From: Phoenix dactylifera
Lineage: Eukaryota; Streptophyta; Magnoliopsida; Arecales; Arecaceae
Direction of reading: 5' to 3'
Assembly: GCF_009389715.1 (NCBI RefSeq)
Contig: NC_052404.1
Span: 9,494,480 to 9,558,479, forward strand
DNA: 64,000 nucleotides
Of this stretch, positions 37,547 through 50,783 are shown piece by piece (within the stretch, counting starts at the first letter, position 1; every line of letters starts with the position of its first letter). The position numbers were made by a program, and so were the translations under genes. Under the pieces are notes generated by a model. The model saw nothing but the letters and a program-made list of their open reading frames with translations, was not told where the DNA came from and searched no databases.

Positions 37547-37937
37547 CCTCTTCCTGTCTCTTTGTGCAGATCACGCATACTTATCAAGCAAGCAACATGA
37601 TAGAGAGCGACATGAACAGATGTCCTTCCTGGTCTAGAGTAATTTATATCTTCTTGGGGACCATGCAAGTTGCACACGTAATCCCCTGCTTTCCTGTCGG
37701 TGCCATGCTTTTGAAGCACGTAGCCTGTCCGGCTGCAACCTGTAAGTCTCATCAAAAAAAGAAGCTTGGTGTTATTGGTCCAGGTGCATGTAACTCAAGC
37801 GAAGGCAAAAAGCAAAAAGCTTGGCTCACAGCATCTCAATTTATTAAATCGTTAAAATTTCGTATTAGTTTTTTTTAATGGAAGAGCATATGGGAGACAC
37901 GTGAGCCATACAGACAGGATTGCATTATGGTGGGCAA

Positions 37938-38505
37938 TAGGGTTGGAATTGGGCCTGATCCGATCGAGCTATTGGCTCAGTTCAAAAAAAATTTGGATTA
38001 AATTTGAGCTTAAGTATAGAGTCCACGTCTAATTCGAATATATCTAGCATGATAAAAGCTCGGCCTGAGCTTAAACTCAAATAAGACTTGACACGAGCCA
38101 GAACTTAAATATTTGTTTATGAACTGCTTAAAAAATAAAAATATCATTTCTAATTATTTTACAAATTTGTTTTATTGGTAAATATATTTTTAATCATGAG
38201 ATGCTTGCTATCGTAAAGTTTCAGTATCTGATTAAAAAGATTTCCTTTACCCAAGAAAAAGTATTTCTATTTTGCATGTCCAATCATTGATCCAGAAAGT
38301 AAAGTTGCAATATGAAAGATTGAAAGATTAAGCTTCAATCAGATTTGGGTCAGCTCAAATGGATAATTTAGGCAGATCTAATTGGTTCGGGTCAGAATCA
38401 AGCTGAGATTTGTTGAAAGTTTTTAGGGCCAAGCTCAACCTAAAGCTTGAAAAACTCTTGTGCTGGGCATGGGTAGGGTAGTAGTCCGGCCCGTTTCCAG
38501 CCCTA
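37938..38505. mobile_element. 568 bp element with 18 bp imperfect terminal inverted repeats
   Basis: Left end TAGGGTTGGAATTGGGCC and right end, reverse-complemented, TAGGGCTGGAAACGGGCC match at 15 of 18 positions. The interior is rich in GAGCT/CTCGG-type words, non-coding and AT-rich in the middle. No 9-11 bp target duplication was seen. It is compatible with a Mutator-like MITE. Confidence 0.5.
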
Positions 38506-39387
38506 GAATCCGACCTACCCAAAGATAGCCGGGCTGGGCCGATCAATAAGCATCTTTGGTTTGTTATAAGTGGATTGAGAGAAGCCCACTTTCCCCGAGA
38601 TGACCACCACTATGACCTGTTTCTCCTGTTTATAAATGTTTGGAGCCAACCAAATACCTAAATGAAGAATTTCTACTGGATCAAACTGATTTCCGATGTC
38701 CAGTTACGGCTAATAAGACGGAACTTATACCTTAAAGTTTGTAACTAAGGCAATACTTTTGAATTGCACCAAGCTGTCCCTGTGATAATTACACATTATG
38801 GCTTTTTTCCCCATTAGAAAGAAGTACCCTTTAGCAAAAAAAAAGTACTTATATGATCCCGTCACACGTGCATGGTGTCTGTAATCAGAGTCGTCGGCGA
38901 TCAGAGAGTCATTAGTGATCGGAGTCGACAAAAAAGAATACACACAGCATGCAATATGAGGAGAGTGGTAGTACGTAATCTTGGTCTGATGTAGCCTGCA
39001 ACCCAAACGAATTCGTAATCCATAAACTTTGATACGTTTGTTTGACACATGCGTGCTGTTACATGAATGCACTTACACTGACATATACATCTAGGACTGC
39101 TCTAGGAATTTATAATGCCACTGTCCCTTTGTATTAATCCATTAAAACATCTTACTACAAGTTTACAAATATGATATAGATATTTTTTCCATCAGCTCAA
39201 ATAGTCTCTTCCTATCTACTTCCTGAATTTAAACCCTCATATTATGTATGTTGCAAAAATTTTGTGACAATCTTCTGAAAATAACTAGCATGGGAGCAAA
39301 ACGGTCCAACGAAGTAATAATATAATATTTTTTCTAGTTAACTATTATGTAAAGAATATATATGAACGTTTATAATATTTAGTTGGA

Positions 39388-39822
39388 GTTTTTTTTTGCA
39401 TAGATATTCTTTTAAATATCGAATTTTGTATGAATGCCGTTCCAAAATTGATAATTGCATATATATACTATCGTAAAATACTTGTTTTGCTATTCTGTCA
39501 TTTTTTTATTCTTATTTTTACATATATACCTATGCCATCTAATACCGTTAAAAAATTAACGGTTTCAAATTAAAATGACTAAAATATTTTTAATGGATAG
39601 ATGTGCAAAAAAATATTTATAAGACGATTGTAATAGAAGACAAAAAAAGAAATTTTATTTTTTATTTTTAATTAAAATAAATATGGTTTTTATTAACGGT
39701 GTTAGAAGAATCATGAGCATTTGTGCAAAAAAATTATTTTATGATGATACAGAAATAATATAAATTTAATGAGGATATTTATGTAAATTTAAATTTTTAG
39801 GAGGATATTTATGTAAAAAAAT
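39388..39822. mobile_element. AT-rich fold-back element (MITE-like)
   Basis: The left end TTTTTTTGCATAGATATTCT resembles the reverse complement of the right end, TTTTTTTACATAAATATCCT. The interior is AT-rich with repeated GGATATTTATGTAAA words. No target duplication was found, so this is tentative. Confidence 0.4.
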
Positions 39823-40156
39823 TTAATCAATTTAAAAAAAATTATGGCCATTAATAATATTTAATATTTTATTATTGATACGAGACCTTTTCTATCCCTG
39901 TCCGCTCCGCGGTATCTCTCCATTTTCTGATGATTGGGTGCGCATTTGGGTCCATCAAATAATGTTTAAAACATAGTACTTCTAGAGTTCTCCGCCCAGG
40001 ACGTTTAAAAAAAGACAAGGATCTCTTTCGGGTCCCTGTTCCGAGCTCCTAGTGCCCGGGTGGAGGGCGCGATGATAGCATGAAACGGAGGAGATTTCCA
40101 AATCCGAAACCTTGATTCCGGATTAATCCCTAGGTCCTGGAAGCCTCTCGATTCGC

Positions 40157-43100
40157 ATGGCTTCCGGTCGCCTTCTCTTCGTCTTCTTCCTGTTCTCCTC
40201 CTCTTGCTTCGCTTCTTCCCCTGTCTCGGCGTGGAAGGTGCCGCTGGCTCTGTACTACGAGACCCTGTGCCCTTACTGCTCCAATTTCATCGTCAACTAC
40301 CTCGCCAAGATCTTCGAAAATGGGCTGATCGACATCGTCGATCTCGATCTCATCCCTTACGGCAACGCCAGGGTCGGATCCAATGGCACCATCTCTTGCC
40401 AGGTTCTCCTCCCATTCCTCTTTAATTTTTCTTTTTCCATATTCTGCTCGCTCTGTTCTTATTATTTTGGTTGTTATATGGGCTTGTCTGTGAGATAGGA
40501 GGCGGTTTGATTCTAGGAATGAATAAAAATTGATCTTTTCCCGATCGGATTACAGTGGTGTTCAGAGGAATTTTAAATTAGTAGACCCTTGCATAGAATG
40601 TTCGAGAACTAAGTGAGATAATGCCCGGTATGTGCAGGGGTGATGCAAGCAAATGATTTTATGATAGATGAGAAGCAATAGAAATTTTATGATAGCAATA
40701 AACATAAGAAATTGAAACAGGAAGAGAAACTTCATCCATAAGACAAATTAACTATGTTGCTGGAAATTGGACCCGGGGGCGACCAGTGGCTGAGAAGTAG
40801 GGTGCTCTGGCGAGAGATGGCGGGTAGCGGTCCGTCGGCGGGCGGCGTCCTCCGGGGGACCTGCAAAAAGCCGGTGGCCGGGGTTTCCGGCGGCGGCCCT
40901 TCGATGCTTAAGTCAGAGGGGGCTAATGTGTGTAGGGAGAGAAAATGTCTCCTAGAGTTTTCAGAGTCTTTAGAGTTTTTTTTGCCCCCTCCTAAGAGGG
41001 AGGGGTTTTCCTTTTATAGAGAAATACAGGATTACCTGTGACGTGACGGGACAAACGAGTTACCGTCATGATTGAGCACGATCGTGTGAATTAATGCATT
41101 GCCGTGGGAGAGCAGGCTGGAGTCAATGAATCGTCGTGGGTGATCGGACGCAGTCGAGTGGGTCAACTGGTTGCCGTGGAGGGTCTGTGATCCGTGGATA
41201 GCATGCGCATTAATTGTTGAGTGAGCCGGAGATCTGCGGAGGCCATGCGCCTTAATTGTTGAGTGAGTCGGAGATTTGCGGAGGCCATGTGCCTTAATTG
41301 TTGACGGCGGTAGCAGGGCATGGTTTCCGGTTGAACTGCAGAAGGACGTGACCGCAGCGGGTGGATGGCGAGGTCGGGCTTCCAAGGCCAAAAATGCTGA
41401 GGTTTTTGGGGGGGGGGGGGGTCCAGGTCGGACGCCTCGAAGTCGAGCGCCTGGTCGGGTGCCAGGTCGAGGGCTTTGAGGTCGGGCGCCTTCAAGTCGG
41501 GGGTCTCCAGGTCGGGCGCCTTCAGGTTGGGCGCCTCCAGTCACGTGCTGGCGCTGTGTTCTTGTGTTTTGGGGCGATCCATTTTTTCCCAACAAACTAT
41601 ATGAGGGCTTTCCAGGTAGCAAAGGTATATTTTGCTGGATTTGATGTCAAACTAATCAAAGACTCGATTTGTTAGCTTATTTTCCCCTTGTTTTCATGGC
41701 TCTTATATAAATTAGTCATAAAGAATCACATGCACCATTTGTTTCCCAAGGATGCAGCCCTATTCAATATATTCCAATAGATTATTTGAGTAATTATTAA
41801 CACCCACACAAGAAAAAGCAAAGATGACCGAGGGGAAAGCAAATATTTAACCCAACAAACTGCCTTTCATTTTAGGAGCCCAAGGTGACTTATTGTTATC
41901 ATAATATGGCTATTCATGTAAAACAGTAAAAGGGCCCCTCCTCATTTCACAAAAGTTGAAGAGGAGCTCACTCTTGTATTTTGTATTCTGCATTATTATT
42001 CTTAAATTATTTTATTTGCAATGTGATGTAAAAGATGCCCATCTTTTTTCTTTTTTCCTTTTTGCATCCTTAAAATGTTCTTCTTGCATTTTAGTATTAC
42101 ACTGACATCCTTTTGTCTGCTGTAAGTGACACTAATTTACATTGCATTTTGCAGCATGGTCCTAATGAGTGTGTGCTGAACACCGTAGAAGCCTGCACCA
42201 TCAGTGCCTGGCCTGATGTGGTAATATCATTTCTCTATTGCTCAATAATTTTTTTTTTGTGGACATCAATATATATCATGATAATAGATCCTCAATCGAA
42301 ACATGCTTGTCTTGAGTTTTGGAAGTGTGCCATATAACCTATGCGGCATGCAAAATGTAGTGCTAACACTCTAAAATACCATAATAACATGACATTCTTT
42401 TATATGCAATCCATTTTATTTCTAGTAATCCTGACAAAACAGAAAATGATTAAAAATAATTGTATGTAGCTAGCTCCTGGGTTGTCATCCTTACAAAGAA
42501 AAATCCATATAAGAATTTTCGACCGTCATCAGTCCAGGAGGCATATATCTAAGAGGTGTCTAGAAATTTTTTACAAAGTATATAACATATGTACAGCTGT
42601 TTAGCGAGCGCTTACCAGCTCATCTTATATCAAATATTTAATTTACTATAGCTGCAAAAGGACTCTGACATGTTCGGTGCAGGTTATCTTAGGTCATCAT
42701 TTCCCTGATTTCTATCTTTATCTGTAGCATAAATGACTTGTAATACTCATATTCTGTTAATTCCCTATATATGGTGAATTGACTTCCTCAAAATCCCTTG
42801 CAGAATGAGCATTTCAGTTTCATCTATTGTATTGAGAGTTTGGTCATGGAGCATGAGTACCTTGACTGGGAATCCTGCTTCTCAAGAACTGGGTTAGACT
42901 CGCATGCTGTTATGGATTGCTATAAAAGTGGATACGGGAAAAAGGTTGCTTCCATGTTTTATTAATTTTCATTATATAGATATCAAACTTGATTTACATA
43001 TTTTTTTGCTGTAGATTTATAATGATGGCCATGTATTTAGGGAGGTGGAGAATTCGCTTATTGATTATTTGTGCAATGTTTGCATGATGAATTCCTTATC

Positions 43101-43189
43101 TTGTTGACTCTCTTAAGTTAATTCAGTGTAACATTACTTTATACATGATTCTGAATGTAATGAATATTTGCATGATCAATTCTTTATCT

Positions 43190-43233
<44 letters not shown>

Positions 43234-46200
43234 GGCAGGGGGGGGGGATCAATTCCTGGTCCTTGGTTTGACTTCCATTTATTGATAAGTGCCCTATCAT
43301 ATTTTGTTTTAGCCTCTGGTGCGGATTTCATATGCACTTGTGCCATTTTTTATACAAAGGCAAGGGACTAAAAATTAAATGACCAAGATATCAAGGGCTT
43401 GGGATTTAAATTTTTGCTCAGCAGGTCCTGATCGTTAATTGTGGCAAAACAAAGGACTGGAAGTTAAGTTGCCCTGTTTTCCCCACATATCTAGCTTTGA
43501 ATCCAACTTCCCAATTGACTGATCATATAGATTGTACATTTTATAATACTTCCGGCTATTGGTTCTGTATAAAATTATATGGTCCACATAAGATCTTTTT
43601 GTTCCAATGCTGGACAGTACAACCTGACAGCACAACGGGGACATATGCACTGGACCATGGTGTAATGAGGTCTACTACCAATGTGGGGCAAATATTAAAC
43701 TGAGCAGAGATTGTATTTATGTTACCACTGTCTTCTGCAAATAAATCAGAAGTATGTTTTTAGTCTCCCAGTTTTCTTGGAGATTTAAATCTGTGGTTGT
43801 TACCATTTTCCTTTTTTATGTTCATTTTTAAGCTTTTTCTGCAATCAAAGCTTCATGCTAAAGCTTCTTTTTTCGTCCATGTCAGAGAGCTTTCTCATGT
43901 ATACAACATAGTTGGGCCATTCAATTTTTGATTTATTGTGTAATAATCAATTGATAATTCAACTTGTGGTGGTTGAACCTCATTTTCTTAAATGATAGTG
44001 TAATTATATTTTCCCCCTGACTTGGCTCAAACAACAAATTTCGCCATTTTAATGATCATTCGATATGATTGGCAGCTTTTCTTTAATAATATGGTTCGGC
44101 TTGAATGTTGCCTACTTCTTTATTGGTTGAAACCTAATTGAAGTCATTTGGAATGAAAAATCTTTTAAATTCTACTCACAATTTCAAATCAAAGACTTTC
44201 CCGACTCTCTCCCTCATCTTTCCTGACTTTCCAACTTAAACTTGAGACCCCTTCTTAATAGGTTGTGGAAGTGTACTTGGCCACACAGCAACTGGTTTTC
44301 CTCCACTAAATCATCTTATTGTCACCAATGTGATCCTGTTCTGTTCTCGACTATTATTTTGAATGGTGTTCACTTTTACTTACAGCATAGCTTGCTTTTT
44401 TAAGTTTCTAATGATCCAGGAGTCGTTACATGCATATCTGCATATGTAGAAACATGCAATAAGCTAAACCATTCTTTCTTCTGACATGATTGGAATTTTA
44501 ATTGCAGCTTGAATTACAGTATGCATCACAAACGGATTCCCTTCAACCTCCTCACACATATGTGCCTTGGGTGGTAGTGGATGGACAGCCACTTTATGAT
44601 GTTAGTTCATACTCTCTGACTATATAAACTTGATGCTTTGATATATTTTAGAAATTTCAATGGCTGTTTCCTGGGGTGTTCACGGGCATTCGTACACTTT
44701 TTTTAATTGACTACTTAGAGCCTATTTCCATCATACTTCATGATTTTTAGATGTTGTAGAGGATGTCATCCAGATTTCTTTTAGGGGAATAAAAAGAAAA
44801 CATGCTTGCAAAATTGGGCCACATTTTTATTTTTCTGCAGCAATGGTACATCATGAAGTTTAGTGGACCATTATACCCCCGCCATCATGATTATTTATAA
44901 GAATATGTTGATACATGCATTTACTTGTATTATGTATGCGTTTATTTCCAAAACATTCGTTGACTTAGATAAATATCTGCATTCATTTGAAGACACGGAC
45001 ATCATGGTCGAATAAAGTCCAGAACAGCACTTTTGTAGGAGAAGCAGACTTTTCTGTAAAATCCCCTTCTTTTATGGTGGGCAGAACAACAAAGATAGCA
45101 GTTTTTAAGTATGTTCCATCCAGCCAAGTTAGATCATGGCGATCTTTTCAAACCCTGTGCTAATTTCCTCAAAGAATTGTGAAATGGATTGCAAGTACAG
45201 AAACCTCACCAAATCGAACCTATCTCACATTCCCAATCATGTATGAAGAATGCCAATTTACTACTTCTGAAAGAGGTCAATCTATTTAATTAGCATTGTT
45301 TATTCTTTGGTACGATAACAATCTTCTAGACAGTCCACATAAATTCATTAGTGATTCTGTTACCATGCTTTTGTTATTGAATAGTTCACAACAATATTTT
45401 CAACTGCCTTTCAATTGTCCTTGATGCAAATACTGAATTAGCTCCAAGCATGAAACCCATACCAAACCACAGTTATCCCACTAGCCCAATTCTTCTAGCA
45501 GCAATGCCTGCCTAGTAGCTGCCAGAAAAGGTATATGATGGCAATGCTGTAGTCTTTGTTTTGTACCTTTATTATAAGAACCTTTTTTAACGATCTGTAC
45601 AGCTCCATGGAGTGAGACCCCTACCTTGCTTGCATCGTCTTAGCATTTTTAGCAAACTGGCATACAGATTTTCGATTCTTCCTTCTCTTTGGCTAAAACT
45701 CCCAGTGTCTCAAAACAGACATGTTTGAGACGTCAGGCTTACTAGAAACCAAAGTTCTCACTCTAGTTTAATTTTTCTCTCAACTACATGCACTTATTCT
45801 AAACTGAATATGAATACTATCCGCCTCTGGGTGAAGAGGGCTTCTTATTCTCTATCTATTCTTTCCAACTAATTCTACTGATTGTTCAGACCTATGTTCT
45901 TCCTCTATCTTATCCTATATGCTTATAAAGATCTGCGAGTAGCTTTACTGTTTCTCAAAAGGATGTTTGCCGTGAATCTTTATGGTGATTATTAATCTAA
46001 CACCTCATAAGTCAAACAGGTTCTACTGTTGAATATAATTGCGTACCAATATCGCATTCTGACTGATAGACATCTGCTACTCTTGATTCCAGGATTATGA
46101 AAACTTCGAAGCTTACGTCTGCAAAGCTTATGGTACTGGTGAGCTGCCAAAGGCTTGTGCCGGACTCTCTCTCAAGCTAAAGCCCAGAGTGGAAAACAAA

Positions 46201-46281
46201 CAATCAAACATTTTGATGAGACTGACTGGTCCTGCCATAACCATGGAGAATGATGAAATGAAGATAGAAATGATAATTTAG
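40157..46281 (+). CDS. GILT: GILT-type thiol reductase (gamma-interferon-inducible lysosomal thiol reductase family)
   Basis: Five exons join in phase 0: 40157-40402, 42155-42220, 42804-42944, 44508-44600 and 46093-46281. They give 244 residues and a TAG stop. An N-terminal signal peptide of about 25 residues (hydrophobic LLFVFFLF, then Ser/Ala-rich) leads to the active-site CXXC as C38-P-Y-C41. The family signature [16 protein letters not shown] is intact (residues 81-96) and is split by intron 1 after CQ. Later parts include [18 protein letters not shown] and [11 protein letters not shown]. One N-glycosylation site is visible at N76-G-T. GILT enzymes reduce disulfides in acidic compartments; plant members are secretory or vacuolar with less defined roles. 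The start is supported by position and signal peptide. Intron 1 carries a solo LTR and intron 3 a CT microsatellite. Confidence 0.95.
40755..41594 (+). mobile_element. solo LTR (840 bp) in GILT intron 1
   Basis: Begins TGTTG and ends CAACA, and is flanked by the 5 bp direct repeat AACTA at 40750-40754 and 41595-41599. It is GC-rich against the AT-rich intron. A TATA-like TTTTATA (41012-41018) lies behind a small CCTCC/GGAGG hairpin, as in an LTR promoter read on the + strand. It holds short internal repeats: a roughly 50 bp unit containing GGAGATCTGCGG or GGAGATTTGCGG, and repeats of TCGGGCGCC near 41480-41540. No internal retrotransposon region is present. Superfamily is not assigned. Confidence 0.88.
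43193..43231. repeat. (CT)n microsatellite in GILT intron 3
   Basis: About nineteen CT repeats followed by a G-rich run (43241-43249). Confidence 0.9.
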
Positions 46282-49175
46282 ACTTGCACTGTGACTTTGT
46301 ACAAACCCATAATCATCTATCTTCTGACAGAAGCTCTTACCCTTATAGCAATTGGCAAGCCAAAATATGTCCTTCAATGGCAGTCTTGTTAATAGGATCT
46401 TAATTTGCTGTTTCTTTATGCATGAAAGATATATGACTGTGTAAATGCAAACAAAGAGGTTCTTGGGGAAATAATACAGGATCAAACTTGCATGCCCCAA
46501 TAAGCATTGCACTGCCTCGTGTTGAATCAGATCTCAACCTCTGTTTGTAACTTTCGAGGAAAGAATGCCATGTCAGTGCTTTGCATGAGTGCTTATCATT
46601 GCCGCATAAGCATGTTGTTCAAAATAAATCTGTTTGCCCTTCTTATTTTTCTTTTCTTTGAGTTGTGCCATTTTTCCAGATCTATACTGATTGATCTAAG
46701 TGAAAAGCAGGTGAATGTATACTGAGCGAGCAGCAACCACGGGGTGATTTATCCTGGTCCATGCATGATTCACGCTTATACCATAACTAAATCATGCGAG
46801 TTTTTCTCCTGAAAAAGTCACTTGGACTGCTTGTGCGCCCGCTGTTGAGGACTACAATGACAACTTGGTTCTCATCTTAGCTGATATCTTAGCTGGGCCA
46901 TCAGTTTACACCAGATCCATGTGGATATATAAATTGGGCACTCTATTTGTTTCGGTCGGTGTAAGATTTACTAGCATTTCATGCCCAAGAAACTAATTTT
47001 TCAGATGGTCCGGTCCTAATTATGTACTCTTTAAGAATATTTTCAAGAAGTTATATATTTTTCCTTTAATTTTAAGTAAAATTATTTTTGTTGATTACTA
47101 GATTACTGAAAATTATTTGCAAACTACATGAAGGAAATGGAGAATAAAACGTAAAAGTTGTATCCCAGGCTATTGGTTGATGCATACTTCTTCTATATCA
47201 TCTGGATTCTCAATCACTTTTTTAACTATCTTTTTTGAAATTGGTATATGAAAAAGATAGAATTTTACTATTATTTCTCGTATAATTACTAAAAAAGAGA
47301 GTTTTAATCAATAGAATAAAATTTACTTTGCATATTATTAGCTTGCTGCACATACAATGCTAGACTCAATTCCCAATAATGTCACCTATCTTAGAATTCC
47401 GAATATAGTTCTTATGTTGGTCGCAGAGTGATTTACTATAATCAATAGTAGCTATCAAGAAATAGACAACTATCAAATAAGACAGTCTTACGTACCGTAC
47501 ACGATACTTCGCTATTGATAGCAATTCATATTCTCATAGCAGTCCACCTCCTATTGGAGGCTGCTGAAGGTTGTACAGTATTCTGCGACGCATGCCACGT
47601 AAGGTCAAGGATGCTGGGTCTAGAATTTTATTTGGAGCCTTTATCTAGTGTCCTATCTCAGCACGCTAGCAGGAAGTTGTTGATCGTAATGGATATTTTA
47701 TTTTTTTAATAAATATTATTTATAAAATTTGACCCTTTCGTTCCAATCGTGAAACGGAATCTCAAGTACGCGAACGGAGCCGGTCAGATTCAGAGCGAAA
47801 GGGTCCGGCGTCAGGTGATTGATTGGCTTTGAAAGCGGGAATGAAGACAAAACCAAAGGCCGAGGCGGCCGATGACAATAATGCAAACCTACCAATGATT
47901 GATCTCCAAGAGTCGCATAAAAAGGAAAAGTTTCTCCGTAGGCGTGCTCGTGAGCAGGCCTTCTCGTTCCAGGCCCCCCAATCTTCAGGTCCCATGGCGC
48001 TGCCCGTCGAAAGAAAAAGGGAGAAAAATTGAAGGCGTCCTGTCAAATTTCCGTGCGACGATGATTACGAGCCTGGATCATGACGTTTGGAACGATAAGC
48101 CCGTGCTACTGTCCTCTAAAATACTAGATGAAAGTCTCCGATCGCTTCAAATGGTGAGGCAAATGGCTTCGTTGCACAAGAAAATATTCCGTCGACGCCA
48201 GGGCCGCCCGCCCGCCGATGTGATTGATTCCTTGCTAATTATTGGCGATGCCGCGCGGCTACGAGGGCGCATGCGATCAGGCGTACGGAAACTGCGCTCA
48301 CAGCTCTCTAGCTACAGAAACAGAATTGTATTTTTCACGAGAATGGATAATATATCTTTTTTTTTCACACAAATCTATTATTAGATTGCTTGATGTTTCA
48401 AAACCTATACAGATAGATGAATAAACATGTTCAAAATACTTTGATTGTTGTGCAGAGCATGATCTTATGGGCTACATCGCGAAAAAAAAAATCAATCATT
48501 TTTTTGCACCAAAAATGTAACCCGAATCTTTAGTTACATATCATGAAATTTCTATATTTGTAAGTGTGTGAGCATTTTTTCTGCGGCCTATTCTATATCC
48601 ATCTTATCTTTATCTAAGCCGGAGCTTTGTATAGATTGATGCATTCACTAGTCATGAAAACAAGCATTTATATGATAGAGGCCAAAGCCGGCACCCTTTG
48701 AAATCAAACCACCATCCGTGCTACAAATGGTAGAGGTTGTACTATCGAACCAAAAATCAGTGGTTTCTGCATAAGTAGTGTTGTGCAATACTTAATGTGC
48801 AAATGAAATTACCATAACTTGTAGAATTGGTGTGTTATATGAAGCTGATTAGATGTTGGATTGGCAAGCTATTAGCCTTATGTCTAGTCTCGAATTATAG
48901 GTCATCCGTGATTGACGTGCGATCCATAATGCAATGGATCTAGCTAGCTAATACAATGGATCTATAATGAAGAAGTCGAGACTGGAATTATTCCGTAATT
49001 GGCGTGCAAACTATAATGCACTGGATCTAGCTTGCTAATCATACATTATAGAGGACCCACAATGTTAATGGTTGTCGTGCCAATTATCAGCGGTCCAAGA
49101 TTAGGATTTGAATTGTCGTTTATATATATTAATAGGCACTACAATGTATCTTGCTTTTAAGAGGATAGTTGAGAT

Positions 49176-50256
49176 TATGGCTGTAAATGGGTCGGGTCGA
49201 CCCGTGACCCAACCCGACCCGACCCATGTAGATCCGATTCGACTGAAATTTTAGGACCCGTGGGTGCGGGTCAGGTCCTAAAATTAGATCCGAATTATTT
49301 TCTGGTTCGGATTTGGGTTTACCGAGCGGATCCGATCCAATCCGAATGGACCCGAAGAGAGAGAAAGAGAGAGAGAGGAAAAATAAAAGGGGGTCTCTTC
49401 TTTTTTGTGTGTGTGGGTCGTTGTACCATCAGTCGTTTTTAAGTGATTTTATGATGGGTTTTTAAGGCATACAGGAAGGAGATATGGGTTTTTTAGGAGC
49501 TTGCTCCCTAAGGGATGGGAAATGCCAGCCAACGAGGAGTGAAAGCTTTATACGCAAAAAAAAAAAAAAAAAAAAAAAAAGCCCAAAGGAGAGTAGGGTT
49601 CAAGCGTGGAAGGATAGCAACAAGCATAGATTCACAGAATCGAATGGAATCTCCGTCCGTCAGGATTCTCTCTTGATCTATTACACTGTTGATACCTCTG
49701 GCTCTGGTGTCTCGGTAGCTGGATTTTTATTTTTTTTCCTTCTATTTTTTGGTTTCTGTTTCTTTTACCTTTTGAAGGGAGAAAGTGAGGGAACACTGAA
49801 CTAAATATGGGTCATGACTCGTGCCAGTTTTCTGCAACGGAATTGGATTTTGGAAGAAAGTCTGGGATTTTTTTTGTCCTCGTGAGGGGGGAGCTGGGAG
49901 ACACAAGGTTCCGTCCAATCAGTCAAATGGATAGAAAATAGTGTGATATGCAATTTGGCTCATAGACCGACTTGGTTGGTAAGTCATGGGTCGTCTGTTC
50001 TAACTGGAGGTCAATTGCAAGTCTTTCAAGTCCTGGGTCACACAACACCTCATAATTATGATAGGACCACGTTAGATTTGCCTAAATTCTTCTCCAAAAG
50101 CACAAATCCGACTCGAATTCGAATCCGATCCAACTTGACCTGACTCAACCCGATCTTCAGCCGGATCAAATCTGGATCCAAAATTAGAAATTGAACAAAA
50201 AATCGAGTCGGACTAGGATTACTCAGGATCCGATCGACCCAATCTATTTGCACTCT
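49176..50256. mobile_element. Mutator-like non-autonomous element, 1,081 bp, with 10 bp target duplication
   Basis: The direct repeat TAGTTGAGAT lies at 49166-49175 and 50257-50266. Just inside, the left end reads GGCTGTAAATGGGTCGGGTC and the right end, reverse-complemented, reads GAGTGCAAATAGATTGGGTC, an imperfect inverted pair. Both ends continue into arrays of GGGTCGGGT/ACCCGACCC and GGATCCGAT words. A 9-11 bp duplication is the mark of Mutator-like elements. The interior has a 106-codon frame (49484-49804) with a poly-Lys run from an A tract and no recognisable domain. Confidence 0.8.
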
Positions 50257-50741
50257 TAGTTGAGATAGTTCTAGAGCATGATCTGTACTATAAAAATATT
50301 TTAAAAACTAAATGTATATACTTTAGTAACCTCTAATTTTTTGCATCAAATAGATACAAAAATGCTCAGTATCAATCATATTACATGCTCATGTACGTAT
50401 ATGTGATGGTGCAGCCGCATATTAATGTCAGAATTAGGAAATCTCTGTGGTCTTGGTTGTGGAAATTTTCTACATCATGAGCACGCGAGAGATGCTTATT
50501 TCTCGGCTCGCTCGCGCAGATGGAGTTGAACGTGAAGGGGTGGAGAGTGGAAGCCATTCGGAAATTGCCGGTTAAAGTTTACGACGCGCCTACTCGAACT
50601 GTCGGAATAGTGCGGGATTTCCTTTATACGCATGACCATGCATACGTAAACAACGCATTCACAAGTTATCTCATGCGTCCGTGTGGATCCCAGCAGTTCA
50701 CGCCTGTTTCATATTTGCCACCAGTTGCAGCCACATTAACC

Positions 50742-50783
50742 CTCATGCTTTCAACTCTCAATCTCATGCTTTCAACTCTCAAT
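50742..50783. repeat. 21 bp exact tandem duplication
   Basis: The unit CTCATGCTTTCAACTCTCAA plus T occurs twice without a gap, inside an unassigned open frame (50520-50843). Confidence 0.9.

Larger units (their letters stand above)
34411..40156. other. intergenic region between TAF15b and GILT genes
   Basis: Divergent spacer between the minus-strand TAF15b and the plus-strand GILT gene. It holds an L1 fragment (34877-35060), a TA microsatellite (35276-35296), GC-rich repeat pieces near 35880-36110, a dispersed repeat copy (36320-36495), an acidic open frame (37058-37546), a terminal-inverted-repeat element (37938-38505) and an AT-rich fold-back block (39388-39822). Confidence 0.65.
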
